Origin: an uncultured Oscillospiraceae bacterium
GTDB taxonomy: Bacteria; Bacillota; Clostridia; Oscillospirales; Oscillospiraceae
Assembly: GCA_934569425.1 (NCBI GenBank)
Contig: CAKTKM010000015.1
Span: 1-18,358, forward strand
Length of the DNA stretch: 18,358 nt
Reading direction: 5' to 3'
Shown: one piece after another, positions 5,898 through 13,786 of the stretch
Layout: the number at the start of each line of letters is the position of its first letter
Position numbering within the stretch: the stretch's first letter is position 1
Notes under the pieces: model-generated
Database searches by the model: none
Told to the model about the DNA's origin: nothing
The model's input: the letters and a program-made list of their open reading frames with translations, nothing else
Program-made: the position numbers and the translations under genes

Positions 5898-6869
5898 ATG
5901 GCTAAGATCAACAAAGAAACCAGCCTGTGGATCTATACCAAGATGAACGAGATCCGTGATTTTGAGGAGGCTGCGTGGACGCTGTTCACGGAAAACAAGC
6001 TGCGCGGCTCCGTGCATCTGTACACAGGCGAGGAGTCTGTGGCGGCCGCCATCTGCGCGCAGCTGAGCGACGAGGACTACATCGCGTCCACCCACCGCGG
6101 CCACGGCCACTGCATCGCAAAGGGTGCGGACCTGGGCAGAGCGCTGGCGGAGCTGATGGGCAAGGCCACCGGCTACTGCAAGGGCCGCAGCGGCTCCATG
6201 CACATTGCAGATTTCTCCAAGGGCAATCTGGGCGCCAACGCCATCGTGGGCGGCGGCCTCCCCATTGCCACCGGCGGCGGCCTGGCCTTCAAAATGCAGA
6301 ACAAGCCCAATGTTTCCGTGGTGTTCTTCGGTGACGGCGCCTCCAACCAGGGCACGTTCCATGAATCCATCAATCTGGCGGCCCTGTGGAAGCTGCCTGT
6401 GATCTATGTGTGCGAAAACAACGGCTTCGGCATGACCGTCCCCCAGTGGCAGTCCACCTCCGTGGAGAACATCGCCGACCGCGCCGCCGGCTACGGCATC
6501 GCCAGCGAGATCGTGGACGGCAACGACGTGCAGGCGGTCTATGACGCCTTTGCCAGAGCCAAGGAGCGCGCCCTCAACGGCGAAGGCCCCACGCTGCTGG
6601 AGTGCAAGACCTACCGCTGGCGCGGCCATTGGACCGGCGACCCCGAGGTGTACCGCAAGAGAGAGGATGTGGAGTGGTGGAAGGCCAACAAGGACCCCAT
6701 CGCCAACTTCCGCAAGAAGATGATCGAGGACAAGACGGCCACCGCTGCCGAGCTGGATGCCATCGACGCGGACTGCGCAAAGCGGATCCAGGAGGCTGTG
6801 GACTTTGCGATGAACAGCCCGGAGCCGGACCCCGCACATGTGATGGATGATGTTTTTTACGAGGGTTAA
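5898..6869 (+). CDS. Thiamine-diphosphate E1 component, alpha subunit (acetoin dehydrogenase type)
   Basis: This 323-residue subunit binds the diphosphate of thiamine diphosphate and, with the beta subunit, carries out the decarboxylating or ketol-cleaving step of a 2-oxo/acetoin dehydrogenase complex. The ThDP/Mg motif runs from GDG (145-147) to NN (174-175) in 'GDGASNQGTFHE...CENNG'. The active-site His segment 'THRGHGH' (65-71) and the later 'RWRGHWTGDP' loop with H244 are also present. 'RGHGHCIAKGAD', 'GRSGSMHIADFSKGNLGANAIVGGG' and the short length match AcoA-type proteins better than classical pyruvate or branched-chain E1 alpha, which normally have longer N-termini. The start at ATG 5898 has GGAG eight bases upstream. 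A pyruvate dehydrogenase role cannot be excluded from sequence alone. Confidence 0.9.
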   Translation: MAKINKETSLWIYTKMNEIRDFEEAAWTLFTENKLRGSVHLYTGEESVAAAICAQLSDEDYIASTHRGHGHCIAKGADLGRALAELMGKATGYCKGRSGSMHIADFSKGNLGANAIVGGGLPIATGGGLAFKMQNKPNVSVVFFGDGASNQGTFHESINLAALWKLPVIYVCENNGFGMTVPQWQSTSVENIADRAAGYGIASEIVDGNDVQAVYDAFARAKERALNGEGPTLLECKTYRWRGHWTGDPEVYRKREDVEWWKANKDPIANFRKKMIEDKTATAAELDAIDADCAKRIQEAVDFAMNSPEPDPAHVMDDVFYEG

Positions 6870-6882
6870 GGAGGAATAGAGA

Positions 6883-7863
6883 ATGGCTATTTTGACTTAT
6901 GCACAGGCGATCCGGGAGACGATCGCACAGGAAATGAGACGTGACGGCAAGGTGTTCGTCATGGGCGAGGACGTGGAAAAGCTGGGCGGTACATACGGCT
7001 GCACCCGCGACCTGTACAAGGAGTTCGGCAGCGAGCGCGTCCGCAACACCCCCATCTCCGAGCAGGCGTTCGTCGGCGCCGGTCTGGGCGCCGCCTGCGG
7101 CGGCATGCGGCCTATCGTAGAGCTGATGTACTGGGATTTCTCCTTTGTCTGCGCCGACCAGATCTTCAATCAGGTGGCCAAGACCCGCTACATCTTCGGC
7201 GGCCAGGCCAGGATCCCCCTGGTGATCCGCGGCCAGCAGGGCACGGGCCGCGGCAATGCGGCCACCCACTCCCAGTCGGTGGAGAGCATTTTCATGCATA
7301 TCCCCGGCCTGAAGGTGGTGTGCCCCTCCACGCCTGCGGAGGCCGCCGGCCTGCTGCGCACGGCGATCCGCGATGACAACCCCGTCTGCTTCTTCGAGCA
7401 CAAGATGCTCTACGCCACGAAGGGCGAGGTCCCCGAGGATCCCGACTTCATGATCCCCTTCGGCAAGGCGGACATCAAGCGCGCGGGAACGGATGTCACC
7501 ATCGTCACCAACCTGCTGTACGTCAAGCACGCCCTGGCCGCTGCCGAGGAGCTGGCCAAGGAGGGGATCTCCGCCGAGGTCATCGACCCCCGTACGCTGG
7601 TGCCCTTTGACTATGACACCATCGTGGAGAGTGTCAAAAAGACCGGCCGCCTGGTGGTGGTGCACGAAGCGCACCAGAACAACGGCTGGGGCGCGCAGGT
7701 CATTACCGAGACGATGCACCGCGCCTTCCGCTATCTGGACGCGGCTCCCATCCATCTGGGTGCCAAGGCGTGCCCGCTGCCCTTCAATCTGGGGCTGGAG
7801 CAGGCGGTCATTCCCAGTGTCGAGGATATTGTCAACGCCTGCAGGGCGGTTGCCTACAAATAA
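6883..7863 (+). CDS. Thiamine-diphosphate E1 component, beta subunit (acetoin dehydrogenase type)
   Basis: The 326-residue partner of E1 alpha, completing the alpha2-beta2 thiamine enzyme. 'MGEDVEKLGGTYGCTRDLYKEFG' and 'RVRNTPISE' open the protein; E60 corresponds to the glutamate that activates the ThDP aminopyrimidine. 'GQQGTGRGNAATHSQS' carries H129, the equivalent of the catalytic His in the usual 'HSQ' motif. The C-terminal transketolase-like domain ('VIDPRTLVPFDYDTIVESVKKTGRLVVVHEA') is intact. It starts 13 bases after E1 alpha behind GGAGGAATAGAG, and E2 follows after 18 bases, so the subunits are clearly one expression unit. Family membership is certain; acetoin versus 2-oxo acid preference is inferred from the alpha subunit, the promoter and the neighbours. 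Confidence 0.92.
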   Translation: MAILTYAQAIRETIAQEMRRDGKVFVMGEDVEKLGGTYGCTRDLYKEFGSERVRNTPISEQAFVGAGLGAACGGMRPIVELMYWDFSFVCADQIFNQVAKTRYIFGGQARIPLVIRGQQGTGRGNAATHSQSVESIFMHIPGLKVVCPSTPAEAAGLLRTAIRDDNPVCFFEHKMLYATKGEVPEDPDFMIPFGKADIKRAGTDVTIVTNLLYVKHALAAAEELAKEGISAEVIDPRTLVPFDYDTIVESVKKTGRLVVVHEAHQNNGWGAQVITETMHRAFRYLDAAPIHLGAKACPLPFNLGLEQAVIPSVEDIVNACRAVAYK

Positions 7864-7881
7864 GGAAGAAGGAGCACGATT

Positions 7882-9243
7882 ATGGCATCGTTGATTATTA
7901 TGCCGAAGCAGGGGCTTCTCATGACGGAGGGCACCCTGACGAATTGGCTGGTGAAGGAGGGCGGACTCTGCAAGGAGGGCGAGCCCCTGTTTGAGATGGA
8001 AACGGACAAGCTGACCATCACGATGGATTCCACCGCCACCGGTACGCTGCTGAAGATCCTGCATCCCGAGGGGGATGTGGTGCCCATCACGGAGCCCATC
8101 GCCATCGTCGGCGAGCCGGGAGAGGACATCTCCGCGTATCTGCCCAAGGCGGACGGCGCGGCGCCTGCCGCCGAGGCTCCCACGGCCGCTCCGGAGGCGG
8201 CTCCCGCAGCTGCTCCCGCCCCGGCATCGGACGCTGCGGACGGTCAGCGGATATTTGCCTCGCCCCGCGCCCGCATGCGCGCGGAGGAAAACGGCATCAA
8301 TATCGCCTCCGTCCCCGCCAGCGGCCCTGACGGACTGCGGATCGAGCGGGACGTGCAGGCCGTGCTGGACGGCCGCGTCGCCATCACGCCGCTGGCCGCA
8401 AATGTGGCAAAGGCGGAGGGCATCGCGCTGGAGGGTCTCCACGGCACCGGCGCCAATGGAAAGATCACCACGGCGGACCTGCCCGGCAGTGCGCCGCAGG
8501 CGCAGCCCGCAGCGGCGCCCGCTCCTGCCGCGGAGGTGCCCGGCCAGATGACCCGCGGCGTGCGCACGGAGCGCATGAGCGGGATGCGCAAGGCCATCTC
8601 CCGGAACATGCTCAACAGCAAGAGCACCAACGCCCAGACCAGCCACCGCATCAGTGTGGACATGACGGCGGCCATCGCGCTGCGTCAGCAGTACAAGGCC
8701 ATGGGCATCAAGATCTCCTACAACGACATCATCGTCCGCGCCTGCGCCAAGGCTCTGCAGGACTACCCCATCGTCAATGCTTCGGTGGACGGCGACAGCA
8801 TCCTGTATCACGATTATGTCAATATCGGCACAGCCGTTTCCGTGCCCAATGGCCTGATCGTCCCCGTCATCCGCGACGCGGACATCATCGGGCTCCAGGG
8901 CATCGCCCAGCGCTCCGCCGAGCTGATCGACAAGGCGCGCGAGGGCCGGCTGACGGACGAGGATTATCACGGCGGCACCTTTACCGTCTCCTCTCTGGGT
9001 ATGTTCGATCTGGACGACTTTGTGGCCATCATCAACCCGCCGGAGTCCGGCATTCTGGCGGTGGGCAAGATCGCCAAGGTGCCCGTGGTGGAGACCGGGG
9101 CCGACGGTGAGGATACGGTGGTCATCCGTTCCATGTGCAATCTGTGCCTCAGCTATGACCACCGGATCATCGACGGCGCGGAAGGCGCGAAGTTCCTGCA
9201 GAAGGTCAAGGGCTACCTGCAGAACCCCATCCTGCTGATCTGA
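7882..9243 (+). CDS. Dihydrolipoyl acyltransferase (E2) with one lipoyl and two subunit-binding domains
   Basis: A 453-residue core protein that takes the acyl group from E1 on its lipoyl arm and passes it to CoA. The lipoyl domain (1-80) carries the modifiable K43 in 'METDKLTI'. An Ala/Pro-rich linker (about 95-120) leads to a peripheral subunit-binding domain (126-160, 'ASPRARMRAEENGINIASV...IERDV'). A second such domain follows directly (169-201, 'TPLAANVAKAEGIALEGLHGTGANGKITTADL'). After another Ala/Pro linker comes the catalytic domain (about 225-453) with 'SYDHRIIDGA', catalytic H427 and D431. Two tandem binding domains are more than the usual one and may hold E1 and E3 separately. RBS AGAAGGAG precedes ATG 7882; E3 follows by 13 bases. 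Confidence 0.93.
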   Translation: MASLIIMPKQGLLMTEGTLTNWLVKEGGLCKEGEPLFEMETDKLTITMDSTATGTLLKILHPEGDVVPITEPIAIVGEPGEDISAYLPKADGAAPAAEAPTAAPEAAPAAAPAPASDAADGQRIFASPRARMRAEENGINIASVPASGPDGLRIERDVQAVLDGRVAITPLAANVAKAEGIALEGLHGTGANGKITTADLPGSAPQAQPAAAPAPAAEVPGQMTRGVRTERMSGMRKAISRNMLNSKSTNAQTSHRISVDMTAAIALRQQYKAMGIKISYNDIIVRACAKALQDYPIVNASVDGDSILYHDYVNIGTAVSVPNGLIVPVIRDADIIGLQGIAQRSAELIDKAREGRLTDEDYHGGTFTVSSLGMFDLDDFVAIINPPESGILAVGKIAKVPVVETGADGEDTVVIRSMCNLCLSYDHRIIDGAEGAKFLQKVKGYLQNPILLI

Positions 9244-9256
9244 GGAGGGCATGACG

Positions 9257-10651
9257 ATGCAGAAATATGATGCTGTCGTTCTGGGCGGCGGCCCCGGCGG
9301 CTATGAGTGCGCCATCCGCCTTGCCCAGAACGGGAAAAAGACGGCCCTGGTGGAGGAGGCGCAGCTGGGCGGCACCTGCCTGAACAGAGGGTGCATCCCC
9401 ACCAAGACCCTGCTCCACAGCGCCGATGTCTACTATGAGGCGAAAAACGGCGCGCCCTTCGGTGTGACGGCGGAAGGCGTGCGTTTTGACTACGAAAAGA
9501 TCATCCAGCGGAAAAACGCGGTATCCAAGCAGCTGAGCAATGGCATCGCGTTTATGGAAAAGAGCTACGGCGTGGATGTCATCGCCGCCCGCGGCGTACT
9601 CACCGGCCCCCGCACACTGGAGCTGTCCAACGGCGAGGTGCTGTCGGCGGAGCACATCGTGCTGGCCACCGGCTCTGTTCCCGCCGTCCTGCCCATTCCC
9701 GGCGTCGACCTGCCGGGCGTGGTGGACTCTACCGGCCTGCTGGACATGACCACCTGCCCCAAGCACATCATCATCGTGGGCGGCGGCGTGATCGGCATCG
9801 AATTTGCCACCTTCTTCTACCGGCTGGGCGTCCGCGTCACCGTGGTGGAGATGCTGGACCGCATCCTGGGGCCGCTGGACAAGGACATCACCGACATGGT
9901 GGAGGCCAAGCTGAAGAAGTCCGGCGTTGAGCTGGTACTGGGCGTGCGGGTGGATTCCATCGAGGAGGGCCTGTGCGTGCATTACAGCGCGCTCAAGGAC
10001 GGCGCGAAAGGCTCCGTGGAGGGCGACGTGGTCCTGATGGCCGGCGGCCGGAAGGCCAACAGCCGGAACATCGGGCTGGAGAAGGCCGGCGTCAGCGTAA
10101 ACGCCAAGGGCATCGTGGAAACGGACGGCCTGTGCCGCACCAATGTGCCCGGCATCTACGCCATCGGTGACCTGAACGGCAAGATGCAGCTGGCACATGT
10201 GGCGTCCGCCCAGGGTGTCATGGTGGCGGATCATATCGCCGGTAAGCCCTGCAGAGAGCTGCACTACGAGCGGATCCCCTCCTGCGTGTACTGCAACCCC
10301 GAAACGGCGATGGTGGGCCTTACCGAGGAGCAGGCCCGCGCCGCCGGCCGGGATGTGGGCACAGGCGTGTTCAGCCTCAGCGGCAACGGCAAGGCACTGA
10401 CGATGGGCACCAACGAGGGTATCGTAAAGTTCGTTTTTGACCGCGGTACAGACGAGATCCTGGGCTGCCACATCCTGGGGCCCCGCGCCACGGATCTGGC
10501 GGCCGAGGTGGCCGCGGTCATGGAGTGCGAGGGCACCATCGCGGAGATCGGCAGCACCGTGCACCCGCACCCCACGGTCAGTGAGGTGCTGATGGAGGCG
10601 GCCCATGTCTGCCACGGAAGATGCGTCAACGTACCCAAGGCACGTAAATAA
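9257..10651 (+). CDS. lpdA: Dihydrolipoyl dehydrogenase (E3)
   Basis: This 464-residue flavoenzyme reoxidises the dihydrolipoyl arm of E2 and makes NADH. The FAD Rossmann motif is 'GGGPGGYE' (10-17), the redox disulfide is C41/C46 in 'GGTCLNRGCIPTK', the NAD motif is 'IIVGGGVIGIEFA', the second FAD contact is 'YAIGDLNGKMQLAHVAS', and the C-terminal catalytic pair is H438 and E443 in 'HPHPTVSE'. It has no extra N-terminal lipoyl domain, unlike some acetoin-operon E3 proteins. I chose ATG 9257 over the in-frame ATG 9251 because AGGAGGG (9243-9249) lies seven bases before 9257 but only one base before 9251. It is dedicated to the adjacent E1/E2 genes. Confidence 0.94.
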   Translation: MQKYDAVVLGGGPGGYECAIRLAQNGKKTALVEEAQLGGTCLNRGCIPTKTLLHSADVYYEAKNGAPFGVTAEGVRFDYEKIIQRKNAVSKQLSNGIAFMEKSYGVDVIAARGVLTGPRTLELSNGEVLSAEHIVLATGSVPAVLPIPGVDLPGVVDSTGLLDMTTCPKHIIIVGGGVIGIEFATFFYRLGVRVTVVEMLDRILGPLDKDITDMVEAKLKKSGVELVLGVRVDSIEEGLCVHYSALKDGAKGSVEGDVVLMAGGRKANSRNIGLEKAGVSVNAKGIVETDGLCRTNVPGIYAIGDLNGKMQLAHVASAQGVMVADHIAGKPCRELHYERIPSCVYCNPETAMVGLTEEQARAAGRDVGTGVFSLSGNGKALTMGTNEGIVKFVFDRGTDEILGCHILGPRATDLAAEVAAVMECEGTIAEIGSTVHPHPTVSEVLMEAAHVCHGRCVNVPKARK

Positions 10652-10671
10652 AGGGTAATGGAGGTTTATTC

Positions 10672-11796
10672 ATGAAAGAGTTCAAGATGTACACAGATCT
10701 GTGCTTCGCGGATTCCTTTGCGGACTTCGTGGAGACGGAAAAGATCGGCGCCAATGACTTTGTCCTGACCAATGAGTTCCTGTATGAAAAGTATATCAAG
10801 CCTCTGGCGCTGCCCTGCGGCGTGATCTTCCTGGAAAAGTATGCGCTGGGCGAGCCCACCACCACGATGGTGGACGAGATCCGCACGGAGCTGCCCCAGA
10901 AGATCGACCGCATGATCGCCATTGGCGGCGGCGCCGTCATGGACACGGCCAAGATGCTGTCGCTCCACACCTCCAAGGTCAAGACGGAGGCGCTGTTCGA
11001 CCTGAGCCCCGACGCGGAAAAGCCCACCCGCAGCTTTGATGTGTATGCCATCCCCACCACCTGCGGCACCGGCAGCGAAGTGACCAACGCCTGCGCCGTG
11101 GAGCTGGTGTCCCTGCATACCAAGCGCGGCCTGAATAACGATCTGATGTTTGCCAAGAAGGCGATCCTGATCCCCGAGCTGATCTTCGGGCTGCCCTATA
11201 AGTTCTTTGCCACTTCGTCCATCGACGCCCTGATCCATGCGGTGGAGTCCTACCTCTCTCCCAAGGCGACGCCCATCTCCGAGCTGTTCTCCGAAAAGGC
11301 CATCCGCATGATCGTGGAGGGCTACCGGTATGTGGTGGCCAATGGCCGCGACAAGTGGACGGACAAGGCCAAGGAGTTCCAGATCGCCTCCACCTATGCC
11401 GGCCTGGCCTTCTGCTCCGCCGGCTGCGCCGCGGTGCATGCCCTGAGCTACCCGCTGGGCGGCGGCTACCACATCCCCCACGGCGAGTCCAATCAGCTGG
11501 TCTTTGCGGCCACCTTCCGCAAGTATAAGGAAAAGAAGCCCGTCGGCAAGCTGAACCAGCTGGAGGCGCTGCTGGGCGAGCTGCTGGGCGTCGCCCCCGA
11601 GCAGGCGCTGGACACCGCCTTCCGCCTGTTTGACGAGGTGCAGCCCCGCAAGCCGCTCCGGGAGTTCGGCATTTCCCGCGATGAGTTCCGCGGCTTTGCG
11701 GAGGGCGTGATGGCCGGCCAGACCCGCCTGCTCAATAACAACTATGTGCCTCTGACCATCGAGGACATGGTGGAGATCTACGAGTCCATCTATTAA
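10672..11796 (+). CDS. Iron-containing alcohol dehydrogenase, 4-hydroxybutyrate dehydrogenase type
   Basis: This 374-residue group III alcohol dehydrogenase is expected to interconvert a short semialdehyde and hydroxyacid with NAD(H). The nucleotide motif is 'GGGAVMDTAK' (85-94), followed by 'PTTCGTGSEVTN' (128-139). The metal ligands are D185 and H189 in 'SIDALIHAVE', H256 in 'AVHALSYPLGGGYHIPHGE' and H270. It closely resembles my memory of C. kluyveri 4HbD across the whole chain ('VLTNEFLY', 'LGEP', 'GLPYKFFATSS', 'SRKPLREYG'-like and 'LLNNNYVP' segments). Succinate semialdehyde/4-hydroxybutyrate is the first guess; malonate semialdehyde/3-hydroxypropionate is a fair alternative. It sits 20 bases after E3 behind TGGAGG and would consume the aldehyde and NADH produced by the complex. 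Confidence 0.9.
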   Translation: MKEFKMYTDLCFADSFADFVETEKIGANDFVLTNEFLYEKYIKPLALPCGVIFLEKYALGEPTTTMVDEIRTELPQKIDRMIAIGGGAVMDTAKMLSLHTSKVKTEALFDLSPDAEKPTRSFDVYAIPTTCGTGSEVTNACAVELVSLHTKRGLNNDLMFAKKAILIPELIFGLPYKFFATSSIDALIHAVESYLSPKATPISELFSEKAIRMIVEGYRYVVANGRDKWTDKAKEFQIASTYAGLAFCSAGCAAVHALSYPLGGGYHIPHGESNQLVFAATFRKYKEKKPVGKLNQLEALLGELLGVAPEQALDTAFRLFDEVQPRKPLREFGISRDEFRGFAEGVMAGQTRLLNNNYVPLTIEDMVEIYESIY

Positions 11797-11843
11797 GGAA
11801 ACAGCATGTCATCCGCGCTGCGGCAGGGCCAACGGATAACATC

Positions 11844-11879
11844 CATGACCGCAGCCGTTTCACAGCGGCTGCGGTCATG
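11844..11879 (+). terminator. Strong hairpin between the iron and zinc dehydrogenase genes
   Basis: CATGACCGCAGCCG (11844-11857) pairs perfectly with CGGCTGCGGTCATG (11866-11879) around an eight-base loop. There is no T run; instead the ribosome binding site AAGGAGG (11889-11895) begins nine bases later. It could attenuate read-through or protect the upstream message. The other bases of the gap (11797-11843) show no convincing promoter. Confidence 0.5.
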
Positions 11880-11901
11880 CTGCATAAGAAGGAGGAACGA
11901 A

Positions 11902-12954
11902 ATGTACGCACTGACAAAGACCGATAACAAGCCGGGGTCGCTGGCACTGCTGAAGCGTCCTGTGCCGCGTCCGGGGCCGGGACAGGTCCTGCTGCGTGTG
12001 CAGGCGGTCAGCGTCTGCGGCTCCGACCTGCACATCCGTGACGGCAGCTACCCCAGCTCCCCGCCTGTGGTGCTGGGCCACGAGCTGTCAGGCACCGTCG
12101 AGGAGCTGGGCGCGGGCGTAACAAACCTGACGGTGGGCGAAAGGGTCGTACCGGAGACGTATTTTACCGTGTGCGGCACATGTCTCTATTGCACCACGGG
12201 TCATCAGAACCGCTGCTTGTCCCGCCGGTCCATCGGCAGCGGAGAGGACGGCGGCATGGCGGAGTTCGTGGTGGTGCCCGCGCACCGTGCGCACCGTTTG
12301 CCGGATCGCCTGTCCTTTGAGGAGGGTGCGGTGATCGAGCCCTATATCTGCTGTGTGCAGGCGGTGTACGGCACGGTGCAGCTGCACCCCGGCGACCCGG
12401 TGCTGGTCAGCGGCCCCGGCGCCATGGGCCTTCTGTGCACGCAGCTGCTGCGCGAGATGGGCTGTCAGGTGCTTCTGGCAGGCACAAAGAAGGATGATGC
12501 CCGGCTGGCGCTGGGAAGGCAGCTTGGTGCAAGCAGGACGCTGTATGCGGAGGATCCGGACCTGACAGAGCAGATCCATGCTCTCAGCGGCGGTCTTGGC
12601 GTCTGCGCCGCCTTTGAGTGCAGCGGCGCGTCTGCCTCGGTGACATCCTGCCTTCGCGGACTGCGTAAGGGCGGGACCATGGTGCAGGTGGCGCTTCCGG
12701 AAAAGCCGGTCAGCATTGACCTGTCTCTGCTGACACAGGAGGAAAAAACCATTACCGGCTCCTTTGCCACCCTGCCGGTCTGGTGGGAGCAGGGTATCCG
12801 CCTGCTGGAGACATCGGACCGGCTGACGCTCAAGCCACTGATCTCAGAAGTTTTTCCCCTGACGGAATGGGAGCGCGCCTTCGCGCTGACAGAGGCGCGC
12901 ACAGGACTGAAATATGTACTGCGGCCGCAGGAACAAAAGAAGGAGTACTTGTAA
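11902..12954 (+). CDS. Zinc-dependent medium-chain alcohol/polyol dehydrogenase
   Basis: A 350-residue MDR-family dehydrogenase of the sorbitol/threonine/2,3-butanediol dehydrogenase group, oxidising a secondary alcohol with NAD(P). Catalytic zinc ligands are C39 in 'CGSDLH' and H60-E61 in 'GHE', with E146 probably the other. The structural zinc loop is C91-C94-C97-C105. The cofactor motif is 'GPGAMG' (171-176). An upstream in-frame ATG at 11806 is rejected because AAGGAGGAAC lies correctly before ATG 11902 and the extra N-terminus would run through the hairpin. Its TAA stop overlaps the next gene's ATG by one base, so the two dehydrogenases are coupled. With an acetoin-type complex upstream, a diol or hydroxyacid substrate giving a ketol is plausible but unproven. 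Confidence 0.9.
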   Translation: MYALTKTDNKPGSLALLKRPVPRPGPGQVLLRVQAVSVCGSDLHIRDGSYPSSPPVVLGHELSGTVEELGAGVTNLTVGERVVPETYFTVCGTCLYCTTGHQNRCLSRRSIGSGEDGGMAEFVVVPAHRAHRLPDRLSFEEGAVIEPYICCVQAVYGTVQLHPGDPVLVSGPGAMGLLCTQLLREMGCQVLLAGTKKDDARLALGRQLGASRTLYAEDPDLTEQIHALSGGLGVCAAFECSGASASVTSCLRGLRKGGTMVQVALPEKPVSIDLSLLTQEEKTITGSFATLPVWWEQGIRLLETSDRLTLKPLISEVFPLTEWERAFALTEARTGLKYVLRPQEQKKEYL

Positions 12955-13742
12955 TGAGTGTTGAAATTTCCCTGGCGGGTAAAAATGCCGTCGTGACCGG
13001 CGGCGGTGGCGGCATGGGCCGCTGTACGGCCATGCTGCTGGCCGAGGCGGGCGCCAATGTGCTGGTGGCGGACATCGACGAGGCGGCGGCCTGCGCCGTT
13101 GCGGCGGAGATCGCGCGGACCTATGGCGTAAAGACAGATCACTGCCGGTGCGACGTGGGCGTAAAGGCCGAGGTAGACGCCATGATCGAAATGGCGGTCC
13201 GTGTCTTCGGCAGACTGGATATCGTGAACCATATCGGCGGCGTCAGCGGCAAAAAGGATTTTCTGGAATTGACAGAGCAGGATTATGATGTCATGATGGA
13301 TATCAATGCGAAGGGGACGTTTCTGGTGGACCAGGCGGCGCTGCGCGTGATGATCCCCAACCGCGCTGGCAAGATCGTGAACATGTCCTCGCAGTCCGGA
13401 AAGCACGGGTATGACACCAACGTGGCCTACACGGCCTCCAAGTTTGCCGTTACCGGACTCACGCAGGCCATTGCGCGGTACGCGGCGCCCTACAACATCA
13501 ACGTCAACGCGGTCTGCCCCGGCATTATCCTGACGCCCATCTGGCAGCGGATCCTGGCGGATGTGGAGGCGCAGGGCGGCGATCCCCAGCAGTATTGGAA
13601 CATGCGCATGGAGGCGTTCCCGTTCAGGCGTCCGCAGACCATGGAGGATGTGGCCCGTATGTTCCTGTACCTCTCCTCCTCCTTCGCGGATAATATGACG
13701 GGACAGGGCATCAACGTGACCGGCGGCTGCATCATGCAGTAA
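12954..13742 (+). CDS. Short-chain dehydrogenase/reductase (SDR), probably NAD(H)-linked
   Basis: This 262-residue classical SDR has the cofactor loop 'TGGGGGMG' (15-22) and D40 at the end of the second strand, which favours NAD over NADP. It also has 'NHIGG' (92-96, usually NNAG), catalytic serine in 'MSSQSG' (144-149), and Y159-K163 in 'YTASK'. The end 'ITGG'-like 'VTGGCIMQ' is typical of polyol/ketol SDRs such as gluconate 5-dehydrogenase or acetoin reductases, so a second oxidation or reduction of the imported compound is likely. ATG 12954 overlaps the preceding TAA by one base (TAATG), with AAGGAG eight bases upstream; longer in-frame starts inside the previous gene are rejected. The 44-base gap to the ABC gene shows neither terminator nor promoter. 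Confidence 0.9.
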   Translation: MSVEISLAGKNAVVTGGGGGMGRCTAMLLAEAGANVLVADIDEAAACAVAAEIARTYGVKTDHCRCDVGVKAEVDAMIEMAVRVFGRLDIVNHIGGVSGKKDFLELTEQDYDVMMDINAKGTFLVDQAALRVMIPNRAGKIVNMSSQSGKHGYDTNVAYTASKFAVTGLTQAIARYAAPYNINVNAVCPGIILTPIWQRILADVEAQGGDPQQYWNMRMEAFPFRRPQTMEDVARMFLYLSSSFADNMTGQGINVTGGCIMQ

Positions 13743-13786
13743 AGGCTCTGGCCCCTCAAAAGAAGCATCAGACACAGGAGAAAAGC

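Noticed and set aside
3990..6839. Very long open frame on the minus strand (about 949 codons)
   Set aside because: It lies opposite the TRAP permease and E1 alpha genes, which have clear motifs. Its His/Gly/Asp-rich, motif-free composition is the usual shadow of GC-rich coding DNA.
6574..9252. Long minus-strand open frame (about 892 codons) opposite E1 and E2
   Set aside because: It is the antisense shadow of three well-supported genes, with low-complexity content and no family motif.
9251..9256. Upstream ATG for E3 at 9251
   Set aside because: It lies one base after the AGGAGGG ribosome binding site, too close; ATG 9257 has proper spacing and leads straight into the FAD-binding strand.
5898..10651. 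Plain pyruvate dehydrogenase operon
   Set aside because: It cannot be excluded, but the short AcoA-like alpha subunit, the sigma-54 promoter and the TRAP/CoA-transferase/4HbD neighbours favour an acetoin-type ketol-cleaving complex.
11806..11901. N-terminal extension of the zinc dehydrogenase from ATG 11806
   Set aside because: The extension would read through a perfect 14-bp hairpin, has no good RBS, and is not part of the MDR fold; ATG 11902 has AAGGAGG.
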